Position numbers and translations under genes: made by a program. The notes beneath the pieces were generated by a model that saw only the letters and a list, made by a program, of their open reading frames with translations, did not search any database and was not told the DNA's origin. Shown here one piece after another: positions 52,350 to 61,569 of a DNA stretch of 64,000 bases. Numbering within the stretch: position 1 is the stretch's first letter; each line of letters starts with the position of its first letter. This DNA comes from Candidatus Korarchaeum sp. (GTDB taxonomy: Archaea > Korarchaeota > Korarchaeia > Korarchaeales > Korarchaeaceae). The stretch is from NCBI GenBank assembly GCA_020833055.1, contig JAJHQZ010000002.1, positions 130,301 to 194,300 on the forward strand, given 5' to 3'.

Positions 52350-52970
52350 CTTTATGTTCAGTTTTCCAGCTTCCTCCCTTAGGACGGATTCTATCGCCCC
52401 CTTGCCCCTCTCAGTCGGTTTAGCTGGTTCGCCGGGGTCGCCCTGGCCTTCAGCCTCTATCAGCATCCCCTCGCTCACGAACTTATCGAACCTCCTCGGA
52501 GGTAGTATTGCGAAAGCCACCCTCCCCCTCACATCCAAGTTCGTGACAATATCATATCTATCTTTAGCATCGATCAGCAATGCTTTAAGGCCATCGAACC
52601 CCTCAGATCTGACTATCGTCCCCCAGAAGCAATCAGTACCACTATAAATCCTCTTCTCCCTCCCTATCCTCTTCCTAAGGCCTGAAAAAATTATGGATGC
52701 GAATCTAATCCTAGCTGCATTCAGAAAATCGTTAGGTGAGCGGCATGATCCTCTAGCTTGAAGCCATGCCCCCCTCAGATCCTCCCCTATCCTCTCGATC
52801 CCTTCGAGCATCCCGTTAGCCTCCAGTTCCTCGAGGGGTAAGAAGCTGTAAACTACCCTCTGGACCTCACTGCTAACATACCTCAAGTCCAAGCCCTTGA
52901 TCATCTTACCCGGGACTTCCTTCAGGTATGCAGCAGCTATCTCAACCGCTAATAACCTCGGGTCCTTCAA
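52344..52970 (-). CDS. RNA-binding protein with C-terminal EMAP/tRNA-binding OB domain (COG2517-like)
   Basis: The 208-residue protein is helical at the N-terminus; its C-terminal ~85 residues have EMAP-type pattern, including the VAFAILPPRRFDKFVSEGMLIEA ending that matches the ...G-x-x-SEGM-x-L-A signature of tRNA-binding domains. These domains bind tRNA or structured RNA. Translation starts at a TTG. It follows the secreted gene with the two stops and starts almost touching. Confidence 0.72.
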   Translation of the reverse strand: MKDPRLLAVEIAAAYLKEVPGKMIKGLDLRYVSSEVQRVVYSFLPLEELEANGMLEGIERIGEDLRGAWLQARGSCRSPNDFLNAARIRFASIIFSGLRKRIGREKRIYSGTDCFWGTIVRSEGFDGLKALLIDAKDRYDIVTNLDVRGRVAFAILPPRRFDKFVSEGMLIEAEGQGDPGEPAKPTERGKGAIESVLREEAGKLNIKL

Positions 52971-52974
52971 GCTC

Positions 52975-54435
52975 TCAAGAGCCCCCGGCCAAGAGGCTTA
53001 TCTCACTCATCTCAACGATGCCGTTTCCATTATCTACCCACCCTATTAAGTAAGTCCCTGTCGAGAGCATCCCCATGTTCTGGGAGAGCCAGATTAGGCC
53101 CGCTCTGGTCCCATATCTCGTGACCCCGGCTACTGAGCAGTAGTAACCCTCCCCTACCCTAGATATCTTTATCACAGCATAATCTATGCGACCGTAACTA
53201 GCCCAAAACTCCTTCCCGTTGAATTCTACGCCGCCATATAACCCGTCCTTCCTCTTAAGGAACTTGAAGGAAGGATCTCCCTGATAAGACGGATCAGCCC
53301 CAGGTCCCCCTAGAGCTATCCTGTAGATACCAGATGCAGAACCGATCGACTTGAAGATCGAGAGATCCTTGTTCATATTCACGTCCGTATTGGGGCCTAT
53401 CACCTCGAAGGAACTAGCATCGGGCATACCATCGTAAAGCAACCATCCGGTATCTGGGACGTAATCCCTGTATATCATCGATGCCCTAACTATAATGCCG
53501 AACTTCCCTCCTCTACTGGAGATTTGACTTAACACTGGTAGTAGTTTTATATCGAATTCCACAGCCTTGCTTATCATTATCCCAGAGCCAGTGCCCGCGT
53601 AAACCGTGAAGGGGAACCATTTCCTACCATTGAAGGTGCATTCGTAACTGTAACCACCTGTGAGGTCAACTCCGTTCGTCTCGTTCATATCAACATCTAT
53701 ATCCACGAAGTAGTTCCTAGTTAGCTTCGCTCCCGGTCCTCCCAACTCGCATTTGACACCATCCTGGCTCGAGGGGACTAGGGCCAAGTAGACTCTGGAG
53801 AGGTCATCCAGCACGTAAACTTCCTTATAATCTATGGGAGCTATGGCATTCCCCTGCTGCCCCGAGATCTGGGGTATCTTGTACTCCGCGTAATCCCCAT
53901 CTATAGACGCCCTACCGCTGTTAGAGAGGAGGTAGGAGATCTTTATGATATCCTTAGCTAAGATATCGAAGTAAGATTTGAATCTGAAGGAACCCTTGAC
54001 GTATTTCCCGAGATCAGTATCTATCACTAATTTGTCTCCCGATGCCTTTATCGAGCAAGAAGACGCTTTCGTCTCCTCCCATTGCAGCTTGACGTCGTTG
54101 AATGCGAGGACGACGCAGCTCCCGCTCATGTTCTTAGGACTCATGTAAAACGCTAGTTGATAGTCCGCGCCCTTCACCTCCCCTGAAGTCGAACCCCCTT
54201 CCTTCAAATCCAAGAATATCCTTCCAGTATAGTAATCTATCCTATCGTCAAAGCCTGAATATGTACTGACCTGGAAGATCATGCTCTGCCCCTCCAGTTT
54301 AACTTCCAGTGATTTCACGTCAGCTTGCGGTGCGGATCTGAGCTCCAGCGGATCGTACCACGCCTTAGTTGGGCTCCCCTCTACAGTAGCGAATGTGAGT
54401 AAGAGCGGGATTAGGAGAGTCAAGTATCGCTTCAT
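52975..54435 (-). CDS. Secreted hypothetical protein
   Basis: The ORF begins at 54507, but the ATG at 54435 starts a clear signal peptide (MKRYLTLLIPLLLTFATVEG) and has a GGAGGTG Shine-Dalgarno motif 6 bases before it. The ~486-residue protein has a beta-rich, glycine- and serine-containing extracellular region with several NxS/T sites and several cysteines that could form disulfides. No known domain or catalytic motif was recognised. It is probably a cell-envelope or glycan-interacting protein. Confidence 0.72.
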   Translation of the reverse strand: MKRYLTLLIPLLLTFATVEGSPTKAWYDPLELRSAPQADVKSLEVKLEGQSMIFQVSTYSGFDDRIDYYTGRIFLDLKEGGSTSGEVKGADYQLAFYMSPKNMSGSCVVLAFNDVKLQWEETKASSCSIKASGDKLVIDTDLGKYVKGSFRFKSYFDILAKDIIKISYLLSNSGRASIDGDYAEYKIPQISGQQGNAIAPIDYKEVYVLDDLSRVYLALVPSSQDGVKCELGGPGAKLTRNYFVDIDVDMNETNGVDLTGGYSYECTFNGRKWFPFTVYAGTGSGIMISKAVEFDIKLLPVLSQISSRGGKFGIIVRASMIYRDYVPDTGWLLYDGMPDASSFEVIGPNTDVNMNKDLSIFKSIGSASGIYRIALGGPGADPSYQGDPSFKFLKRKDGLYGGVEFNGKEFWASYGRIDYAVIKISRVGEGYYCSVAGVTRYGTRAGLIWLSQNMGMLSTGTYLIGWVDNGNGIVEMSEISLLAGGS

Positions 54436-54515
54436 GAAACCACCTCCGGATTCAAGGCACTTCAAATAAAAAAGAACCCTAGAGCCCGTCGTTGATAAGT
54501 TAGGCACAAGTTAAA

Positions 54516-55862
54516 TCACTTGAGGAGCTCTTCCTCATACTTCCTGAGATGATCTACAGCTTCTTTAACATCGCTGAACCTCAATGAGACTTCCTCAACG
54601 TCCTCAATCCCTATTGACTTCTTCCCCTCGGACCTAGCTTTGACGCCAGCTATACCGAGTATCTGGACAGCGTATCTCAAAGACCTCTCCTCACCCAGTT
54701 TCCTGAGGAACTTCAGAGCATCCTCACTGACTTCTATTCCCTCTTCCTTAGCTCTTATCCTGAGTATATGCTCTATCTCATCCCCATTGTATTTATCCGT
54801 CACTATTATGACTAGCCTATCCAGTAGATCTAAGGGCATCCCGAACGGGGCCTCTATCTCAGTCCCCCTTATCCTCGTTATACCCCTGTTCGTAGCTAGT
54901 ATTATTATCGGGACGAGTTCGCTCTCCATAGCCCTGCTTATGAAACTGAGAGCCTCTATATCCATCATATGGGCATCGTCTATGAACATAACTCCCGGGA
55001 TTATCTCAGCCCTTCCCGCTTCCACCCAGTCCTTGACTTGCTGATCGACAGCTGCCCTCACCTCGGGGTCTATCTCCCTCTCCCCGACCCCGAAGAGGAG
55101 GGAGAAGAATCCACCTCTCCTCCTAGCGTACATATTATCGAGGTCATCGAGTGTCATCACGTAGACGAACTCCTTCTCCTTCAGCACAGTCCCATCCGGC
55201 CTTGGAACTATCTGTTCAGCTTCCAGGTCGTATGTGTAAGATTCCTTAGTCCTCCCTATTTTAGATACCCTCCCGCTCTCCGCATCTATCATTATGACAT
55301 CTCCCTCACTTATCCCGAACTCCATGAGCTGCCTAGCGACATTAGGACCAACTCTGAGCCTCTTCTCCTCGCTAGTAGTCTTCAGAGTTATTACGGCCTC
55401 TTGAGGGACCTTAATGAAAGGATTGTATGGGCTGGATCCCGTCTTTATATCTATCTCAGTCACTTCCCCCTCATAAACCTTCCTCATCTCCCTTACCTTC
55501 ACCCCTATAGCCTTCCTCATCGCCTCCATGAGCACTTCGGTCTTCTTCCTCTCAGCGCTGTATATCTCTGAACCACTCAGCTGGATGAACGGGACCCCCT
55601 CTCCCAACTCCCTAGCTATAGCGACAGCTATAGCTGTCTTCCCCGTCCCAGGGGGACCAGCTAATAGTACCGCTTTCCCGCTCAGTCTCCCCTCTCTCGC
55701 CATCTTAACTACTAGCCCAGCTGCTTCCCTAGCCCTGAGCTGACCCACGAGGCCGTCTGCAGCGAACTTGGCCTTCCCCCTCTCATCGAGGCCCAATCCC
55801 TTTATGTGGCTATGAGCACCTATCCTCTCTACCTTAACTCCCCTTATCTCCTCTATCTCCAT
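54516..55862 (-). CDS. TIP49 (RuvB-like) AAA+ ATPase
   Basis: Archaeal relative of eukaryotic RUVBL1/2, a chaperone-like helicase of chromatin and snoRNP assembly complexes. GLVGQ, Walker A GPPGTGKT (residues 69-76) and the FIQLSGSEIYS segment are diagnostic, and an OB-fold insertion of about 160 residues (120-280) is present as in TIP49. Walker B reads FIDDAHMMD, where eukaryotic members have DE-VH, so the catalytic Glu is Asp. ATNRG (sensor I) and the SLRYAVQIL C-terminal helix follow. It is downstream of the anchored protein gene at 55895 with a 32-base gap. Confidence 0.92.
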   Translation of the reverse strand: MEIEEIRGVKVERIGAHSHIKGLGLDERGKAKFAADGLVGQLRAREAAGLVVKMAREGRLSGKAVLLAGPPGTGKTAIAVAIARELGEGVPFIQLSGSEIYSAERKKTEVLMEAMRKAIGVKVREMRKVYEGEVTEIDIKTGSSPYNPFIKVPQEAVITLKTTSEEKRLRVGPNVARQLMEFGISEGDVIMIDAESGRVSKIGRTKESYTYDLEAEQIVPRPDGTVLKEKEFVYVMTLDDLDNMYARRRGGFFSLLFGVGEREIDPEVRAAVDQQVKDWVEAGRAEIIPGVMFIDDAHMMDIEALSFISRAMESELVPIIILATNRGITRIRGTEIEAPFGMPLDLLDRLVIIVTDKYNGDEIEHILRIRAKEEGIEVSEDALKFLRKLGEERSLRYAVQILGIAGVKARSEGKKSIGIEDVEEVSLRFSDVKEAVDHLRKYEEELLK

Positions 55863-55894
55863 CCGCTCACCGATCTAACGTCTTGAGTGGATTT

Positions 55895-56713
55895 TTACGC
55901 TTTACCCCTCCCCCTCCTCCAGATGTAGAGGAGGATCGCGGCTACTATAATGACTATTACAGCTATAATGGGGAGAGCCATCTGACTCAGTACGTTTCCA
56001 ATACCGAAAGGAGGTTGAGTTGGCTTAACGTATGTTTCATTCAGCACCACAACATTATCCTTCAGTATGATGCTGTACTTCGATGAAGCGATCTCATAAG
56101 TCATGTTTATCTTTAGATCGTAACTACCTGGCCTGAAGTTGACTGGGACAGCTAAAATTAGCTTCAGATCCTTGGAGCCATTCATAGGAAGATCCCCTAT
56201 CTTCCCGTAGATAGCGAACTCCCTTACCCTCATCATCCTCTCCCCGAATATTGGGAAAGGAGCTTCTATCTCTAGGGCGACATTGCTTAGGTTCAGGGGA
56301 GCCCTATTCTCTATGGTCAAAGTTACATTCTTAGTTTCTCCCCTCATTATCTCCGCTAGAGGCTGAGGTTTCACTATTATCATCCCCCTTATGGCTATAA
56401 CATTAGCCTCTATCTCCGCTACTTTATCGCCGTCCTTGAATATCTCAGCATGGAGCTTATGCGCTCCAGGGCTCAAAGGTCTTATCGTCACTTTATAGCA
56501 GCCCATCTCATCGGCTACACCCTCCTGGAAGAATGATCCGTCTACGTAGAGCTTTGCTGTCAAATTTCTCGCGATTGGAGATGTTAAGCAAACGCTCCCA
56601 CTGACAGGGAGCTCTGCTGGGACGTAGATTGGGACATCTATTTTTATTGGGGCTGCGAGGGGCTGTAAGATCGGAAATAAGATGAGAAGTATTACAGCTA
56701 CTGATGGACGCAT
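55895..56713 (-). CDS. Secreted or anchored surface protein with Ig-like CARDB/COG1361-type region
   Basis: The ORF extends to 56809, but the ATG at 56713 begins a signal peptide (MRPSVAVILLILFPILQPLAAP) and has a GGGGTGA motif 3 bases upstream and a TATA box at 56746-56756. The external part has beta-sandwich repeats (APLNLSNVALEIEAP, MNGSKDLKLILAVPVNFRPGSYDLKI) like COG1361 archaeal surface proteins. A final transmembrane helix (ALPIIAVIVIIVAAILLYIW) with a basic end anchors it. It may display the protein on the outside of the membrane. It lies just upstream of TIP49. Confidence 0.75.
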   Translation of the reverse strand: MRPSVAVILLILFPILQPLAAPIKIDVPIYVPAELPVSGSVCLTSPIARNLTAKLYVDGSFFQEGVADEMGCYKVTIRPLSPGAHKLHAEIFKDGDKVAEIEANVIAIRGMIIVKPQPLAEIMRGETKNVTLTIENRAPLNLSNVALEIEAPFPIFGERMMRVREFAIYGKIGDLPMNGSKDLKLILAVPVNFRPGSYDLKINMTYEIASSKYSIILKDNVVVLNETYVKPTQPPFGIGNVLSQMALPIIAVIVIIVAAILLYIWRRGRGKA

Positions 56714-57046
56714 CTTCACCCCTTTACTATTTACTGGGAAATAATCTTTTATAAGGATATCGATGGCGGAGAAAGGATGCGTTTTTATAATGCGCTGAGC
56801 GATGATCAACTATAATTGATCCATCCCCCTTACCAGCGAATTTTTAGATCTTAAATGGGGAATCCGGGAGCTATCACGATACCCTGTGATGGAATGCTGA
56901 GTCATATCTTCATCACAGAAGAGGCAGCGACCCATCTCCGGAGCCCAAGCAATATGCATTATGACACACCTCGGGTTCGAGATAACATTTAAAGATCTCT
57001 GAATACATAAGCTGACTCCGATAGTTTGAATTGCCAGGTGAGAGAT
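56714..57046. other. 333-base divergent gap
   Basis: The region holds a TATA box at 56746-56756 for the minus-strand surface protein and a CATTTAAAG TATA-like box at 56986-56994 for the transporter. It also has an inverted repeat CTGTGATG 56884-56891 / CATCACAG 56911-56918. No tRNA or coding frame was supported. Confidence 0.55.
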
Positions 57047-57877
57047 GTGAGTAAATCCAAGAGCGGCGTGATACCACTTCTATTAGCGGCATTCCTCTGG
57101 AGCACTATAGGTTTAGCGACTAAGCGCGCCTTGAATGCAGGCTCAGATGCCTTCTGGATAGGAGGGATGAGGGCTGGAGTCAGCGCTGTACTCTCCCTGA
57201 TTTTCCTGAGGAGGAGGGTGCTCGATTTTAAGTTGGCCCTCATAGGCATCTTCTTCACGGGCCCCCTCTATCTAATATATGTCTTCAGCGTCATGCACTC
57301 TGGCATTGGGATAGCTGCCGTGCTCCTCTACACAGCCCCCGTCATAGTGATAATACTCGCGAAGTTCTTGCTGAATGAGAGCTTGAACACGAGGAAGCTC
57401 ATAGCCCTCATCTTATCTCTCTCGGGAATAGTTGCCATAGGGTTGAGGGGAGGGGGAAATCTGGACTTAGTTGCGATAGCCCTGGGATTGGGGAGCAGCT
57501 TATCCTACTCGGGCATAATACTAGGTGTCCGGAAACTTGCCGTTTCCGGATACGATGAGATAGAGCTCGGCCTGGGCCCTCAGGTCTGGGCAGCTTTAGA
57601 GCTCCTCCCCCTCTTATCTCTCTCCAGAGGAAGCCTCAATCTCGATTCTATGATCTCAATCGTTTATTTGGGTATCTTCCCATCCTTCTTAGCTTATTAC
57701 TTGCATGCGATGGGGCTCAAGAGGATCGAAGCTGGTCCAGCTAGCATAATATCGAACTTAGAGCCGATATCTGCGTTAATTCTGGGTATCTTTCTCGGGG
57801 AGCAGCCCGGATTACTTGGATTCTTGGGGTCGGCTCTAATAATATCGAGCGCAATTATAGTGAGTTGGAGGAGATAA
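57047..57877 (+). CDS. EamA/DMT-family permease
   Basis: A 277-residue transporter with ten hydrophobic segments in two EamA halves (residues ~10-135 and ~150-275). The first begins LLLAAFLWSTIGLATKRAL and the second has SYSGIILGVRKLA and GLKRIEAGPASIISNLEPISALILG. Substrates of this family are metabolites such as amino acids or nucleotide sugars, so the cargo is unknown. The GTG at 57047 with an AGGTGAGA motif upstream is the best start; a TTG at 57026 is the ORF start. Confidence 0.85.
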   Translation: MSKSKSGVIPLLLAAFLWSTIGLATKRALNAGSDAFWIGGMRAGVSAVLSLIFLRRRVLDFKLALIGIFFTGPLYLIYVFSVMHSGIGIAAVLLYTAPVIVIILAKFLLNESLNTRKLIALILSLSGIVAIGLRGGGNLDLVAIALGLGSSLSYSGIILGVRKLAVSGYDEIELGLGPQVWAALELLPLLSLSRGSLNLDSMISIVYLGIFPSFLAYYLHAMGLKRIEAGPASIISNLEPISALILGIFLGEQPGLLGFLGSALIISSAIIVSWRR

Positions 57878-57885
57878 AAGAGAGG

Positions 57886-60045
57886 TTATTTACGCCTCCT
57901 CAAGTAGATCACGAGCAATATTACGATCACTAAGATCGAGATCAGTACAGCTGGTATTAGTGAGATAACCTCCTGCGGTGTTACGGTCTCCTCCCTGACC
58001 TCTGTCTTCGGAGTCGTGGTCGATTTGAGGATTGAGTTCGCCTCCCTTATGAGGGAGCTAGCTGAACTCAGTGCTCTAGCTATATCTCTCAGCCTCTCCT
58101 GATAGAGGGCCTTCGTCTCCTTCAGGTGGTTCTCGATAGATCTCATCTCAGCATCGTAGTTCGTGATATTGGCCATGGACTTCTCCCTCAGGGAGTTATA
58201 CTCCTTCCAGAGGTCTATTGGTGGCGCTAAATGGCCCAGGGCTCCCCAGGTTATCCTCTCATAATTCGGGGATTTGTGCAGGAGCTCCCTCTTGAATACT
58301 TCGTAACTGTAGAACGAATCGTACCAGTTTATGCTCACGGATTCTATCATCGAAAGGGCTTCATTGACATCGCCTCTCTTCAAAGCATCTAAAGCGGAGC
58401 TCAGGAAGAGCGCATCGGACTCAACTTGCTGATGCGGGTATATCGTGTTATCCCAGGGATCGAGAGCTGTAAGTTCCGATAGCATGATATAAGCAGCTTC
58501 CCTCAGCTTTGAATTCACTTTCACTATTACATCCGATGATACATTCTTACTCAAGTTCCTGAACTCGGAGAATGCTTTCTCAAGCTCCTCAACTCCCTTC
58601 ATGAGTTCTTCAGGCTCAGCTCCGAGTTGCTTCATCCTAGTCACATTCAAATTCTCCCTCAAGTGAGCAGCCCTCGCGCTGAAGTCATAGGGTAGGAGCT
58701 CGGACTTATCCAGCCTTATGAGGATCTTAGCTGTCAGGGAGATTATCTTCCCTAAGTAATCCCAATCAATTATCTCGGGGGAATCGAACTGAGTATGATA
58801 TATGTTCTGACGGAACCAGGGGGAGAATGTATCCAAGTTTATGCTGGGAACGCCTGCAGCTGCGTAAGGCCATGCCTCGGTCCAGCACCAGACATCTTCC
58901 AATTCTCCTCTTCCGTAAGGCAGGAGCTCCTTGCTCTCATCGAGGATCTCTGAGATAAATGTGGAGAGCTCTGGGGAGGCATACACACCTAAGGGAGCAC
59001 CTTTAATTGCCATCCCCTCGAGGTTTATGTAAGCTATTGCCTTCTTCCTCCACTCGGGATGAGCTTGAGTTATACGCCACCAAGCACCTATGAGCCAATC
59101 GTAATAAGCATCTACAATCCCGTACTCCTCAGCTGTGTGCGTCATGAATACTAAAGTCCTCTCCGGGACGTAACCGCTCTCCTTTATGGCTTTAGCTAAA
59201 GTTAGAAGCGCAGCCACAGCACCAGTATCATCCATAGCTCCATAGAACCAAGCATCGTGATGCGCCGCTATCAGTATGTACTCATCAGCCCTCCTCCCGG
59301 GGATGTAGCCTATAGTGTTCCATCCAGTACCACGCTTCAAAGTAGCGAGGTTCACCATCTTAGCCTCTACAGGACCTGATTTCAGCATCTCAATTATTTC
59401 CTGAGCGTCTTCCTTACTTATAACTATCATCGGAATGAAATCCGAGCTGTAGAGACCATCGAAAGAATGTAAAGCGTTGGGGTGCTGAGCGTAGCTTCCA
59501 TTAGGCGGATTGAAGAGGATCACGCCTTTGGCCCCGTGGATCATCGCTTCATGAGCTATCATATTGAGCCAGCTGATATCAGGATTCCAGTACGCGAGGA
59601 CGAGCTTCCCACTGACATTCAAACCTTCGTAATTGCCTCTAGTACCATCTCCCACGTACACGATCTCGCCGCTTATCCCCTCACTCCCAGTCCCCGGGAC
59701 GCCCCCGAAGGAGGAGGCTATGATCACCTTGCCGTTGCTGAGCTCCAATCTAGCCCCCTTGAATTCCCAAGCATCTAATGGGACGGGTTCCAAGGAGACG
59801 TTGACTAAACCCATCTTCCTCATCTCCTCAGCGATGAAATTAGCTGTTTCTAGGTCCTCAGGAGTCCCTGCCACTCTAAAACCCAGGAATTTAGGCTCTT
59901 TGTATGATCCGATACTCGTTAACTTATTCTCGATGTACTTCGCGTACTCTATATCTATTTTCCCGATGACTTTCTCCTCCTCGGCTGAGGCGGGGAGGAG
60001 GCTTAAGAGGAGGAGGGATATGAGGGCGAGGGTTACAGCTCTCAT
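57886..60045 (-). CDS. Secreted, membrane-anchored M28-family metallopeptidase
   Basis: A zinc aminopeptidase-like protein of 719 residues. It has a signal peptide (residues 1-21), a PA-type insertion around residues 125-220, an M28 catalytic core (AAHHDAWFYGAMDDTG, TAEEYG and the FSPW...HTQFDSPE segment holding the metal ligands), a long helical region (450-680) with coiled-coil heptads, and a C-terminal transmembrane anchor (LIPAVLISILVIVILLVIYL). It would cleave peptides outside the cell, consistent with peptide use as carbon source. A TATA-like ATATAAAT lies about 36 bp upstream of the ATG. Confidence 0.88.
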   Translation of the reverse strand: MRAVTLALISLLLLSLLPASAEEEKVIGKIDIEYAKYIENKLTSIGSYKEPKFLGFRVAGTPEDLETANFIAEEMRKMGLVNVSLEPVPLDAWEFKGARLELSNGKVIIASSFGGVPGTGSEGISGEIVYVGDGTRGNYEGLNVSGKLVLAYWNPDISWLNMIAHEAMIHGAKGVILFNPPNGSYAQHPNALHSFDGLYSSDFIPMIVISKEDAQEIIEMLKSGPVEAKMVNLATLKRGTGWNTIGYIPGRRADEYILIAAHHDAWFYGAMDDTGAVAALLTLAKAIKESGYVPERTLVFMTHTAEEYGIVDAYYDWLIGAWWRITQAHPEWRKKAIAYINLEGMAIKGAPLGVYASPELSTFISEILDESKELLPYGRGELEDVWCWTEAWPYAAAGVPSINLDTFSPWFRQNIYHTQFDSPEIIDWDYLGKIISLTAKILIRLDKSELLPYDFSARAAHLRENLNVTRMKQLGAEPEELMKGVEELEKAFSEFRNLSKNVSSDVIVKVNSKLREAAYIMLSELTALDPWDNTIYPHQQVESDALFLSSALDALKRGDVNEALSMIESVSINWYDSFYSYEVFKRELLHKSPNYERITWGALGHLAPPIDLWKEYNSLREKSMANITNYDAEMRSIENHLKETKALYQERLRDIARALSSASSLIREANSILKSTTTPKTEVREETVTPQEVISLIPAVLISILVIVILLVIYLRRRK

Positions 60046-60284
60046 AAATAACCCCTTGCTATGGAAGAGGAATTACCATATAAATGTTATGTTAAAAATG
60101 CTAATTTTTATAAGTTTTTCTGAATTTTTTCCATATTCATTCAACGCAAGCTCGTACGCTTACCTCGACTTGCCGGGGGCCTTCGGCAGATATTCAGGGC
60201 TTGAGAAAACGATTCTATCTTAGTGAGATAATTATGCTAAGTGAAAAGGGAAGTATGAATTTGTAGCTGGTCTTAGATCCTCAA
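60046..60284. other. 239-base gap with a GC-rich island
   Basis: The left half is AT-rich with the M28 promoter on the minus strand. A GC-rich island (about 60145-60202) can pair CAAGC (60147) with GCTTG (60198) around a TGCCG...CGGCA stem. A 44-codon frame (60089-60223, plus strand) also crosses it but has no ribosome-binding site, so neither RNA nor protein is established. Confidence 0.3.
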
Positions 60285-61481
60285 CTAAGATTTGCAGGGA
60301 GGTATGTCCTCCAAGTAAACGACATCAGCTCGCTCCAGGAGTGGGCTAATTTCCGTGTCAATATTCGGATCCACCCTGACTATGAAAGCTCCCGAGGGTA
60401 GATTCATCTGGACCAGCCCTATAACGTAGAGCTCATCTCCATCCGGGAGGATATCGTATATGATGGAGTTATCCTGCCAAGTACTATCCCTTTTGACGAA
60501 TATCTCCTGTATATTCTTGAAGCTCGGGGAGTCCGGAGTGGGCGTCTCGATTATTCCTATTAATCCAGCGAATATGCATTCATCGTGACCGAATACATAA
60601 ACTCTGTTATTCACTACCTTCGCCCTAGTCCAGCAATTCCTGAACCCAGTTTCGAATAATGGTTCCCAAATACTCTCCCTCAATATGCTCCCATTCCTAT
60701 CTACGTAGATGTAGCGGCACGCGGGACCTTCGATCGTCAGAAGGAAGCTGTCCCTATAGCTGTATATGTAAGTGCGACCTACGTCTTCCTCAGTCTCATA
60801 TATTTCCTTCTCGAGCTCCAAGTTGCCTTGTTCGTCAAAGCTCAGGAGCATCAGTTTGTAGGGCTTGCTATCTCCCGAAACGTATGGTACATATATTTTA
60901 TCATTAACTTCTATAGTTAATGAATCTCGTATCCACTCGGTGACTTCATTAGCATCCAAGACCCTGAATGATCTAATCAGATTACCGTTTCCATCGAATA
61001 TATCGAGATAATAGTAATTCCCTTTAAACTCTATTGCATAAATTTTATTATTTACTACTCTGAAATCCGTGAAGTTCCCATCAACAGACCATATCAAGTT
61101 GAGCTCCGAATCGAACATAGCTATGCTCCCGACCCGCGTTGGCGGATACCATTTCTGCATCGATACGAATCTATCCTCATCATAATTCTCAGCTTTCCAT
61201 ATATTATATTTGAGCTTCGCATAGCATAAGGGACTCAAATCCTCCGAGAAAATGACGGCGACTCCTCCCCCTAATGCGTAAATCTTATCCTTCATCCTCA
61301 GGAGCGCGTAGGCGGGGGCTCCATCTCCTATGAAGATAGCATCTCTTCCGACGGAGAGTTCTTTCGATGAACTACTGGTGTGAGAGCTACCGCCATGCTC
61401 ATTTTGAGGTACTCTCATGACTGAAATTGCTAAAATTGCTGCCACGACAAGGATTATTAATACGGCCAGCCTGATGCCCAT
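60285..61481 (-). CDS. Membrane-anchored beta-propeller-like surface protein, copy 1
   Basis: The 398-residue protein has an N-terminal transmembrane anchor (residues 4-22), a serine/threonine-rich linker, and then about six blades with a repeated K-(I/V)-Y-(A/V) strand (KIYALGG, KIYAIEF, KIYVPYV, RVYVFGH, ELYVIGL), each followed by an acidic-aspartate turn. The end DVVYLEDIPPCKS is identical in copy 2 at 62584. Cysteines are conserved between the copies. It is probably an extracellular binding scaffold. TATA box 61503-61515 is 27 bp from the ATG. Confidence 0.75.
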   Translation of the reverse strand: MGIRLAVLIILVVAAILAISVMRVPQNEHGGSSHTSSSSKELSVGRDAIFIGDGAPAYALLRMKDKIYALGGGVAVIFSEDLSPLCYAKLKYNIWKAENYDEDRFVSMQKWYPPTRVGSIAMFDSELNLIWSVDGNFTDFRVVNNKIYAIEFKGNYYYLDIFDGNGNLIRSFRVLDANEVTEWIRDSLTIEVNDKIYVPYVSGDSKPYKLMLLSFDEQGNLELEKEIYETEEDVGRTYIYSYRDSFLLTIEGPACRYIYVDRNGSILRESIWEPLFETGFRNCWTRAKVVNNRVYVFGHDECIFAGLIGIIETPTPDSPSFKNIQEIFVKRDSTWQDNSIIYDILPDGDELYVIGLVQMNLPSGAFIVRVDPNIDTEISPLLERADVVYLEDIPPCKS

Positions 61482-61569
61482 CGCCCGAATTAACTTAAAA
61501 CAGATTTATATACTTTTCAATGTTCGCCCATGGAAATCTTAATATTTCGTCACAGCGATAATTCGGTGT
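61482..61569. promoter_or_regulatory. Divergent promoter between copy 1 genes
   Basis: TATA-like GATTTATATACTT (61503-61515) serves the minus-strand gene and CTTAATATTT (61538-61547) the plus-strand gene, each about 27 bp from its ATG. The layout and part of the sequence recur in the second copy at 63865-63966. Confidence 0.55.

Noticed and set aside
54969-55571. 200-codon plus-strand ORF opposite TIP49
   Set aside because: It is fully antisense to a confidently identified AAA+ gene, and the composition (Tyr, Pro, Leu, Ser-rich) is typical of shadow frames.
56884-56918. CTGTGATG/CATCACAG inverted repeat considered as a C/D-box sRNA
   Set aside because: GTGATG resembles a C box, but a D box (CTGA) at proper spacing is not found on either strand. 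It is left as a possible operator.
56970-56985. GGGTTCGAGA, considered as a tRNA T-loop
   Set aside because: The flanking bases cannot form a T-stem or an acceptor stem, and no anticodon arm is present.
59633-60223. 196-codon plus-strand ORF at the start of the M28 gene
   Set aside because: Its first ~140 codons are antisense to a signal-peptide peptidase. Only its end lies in the gap, which is reported separately as a weak finding.
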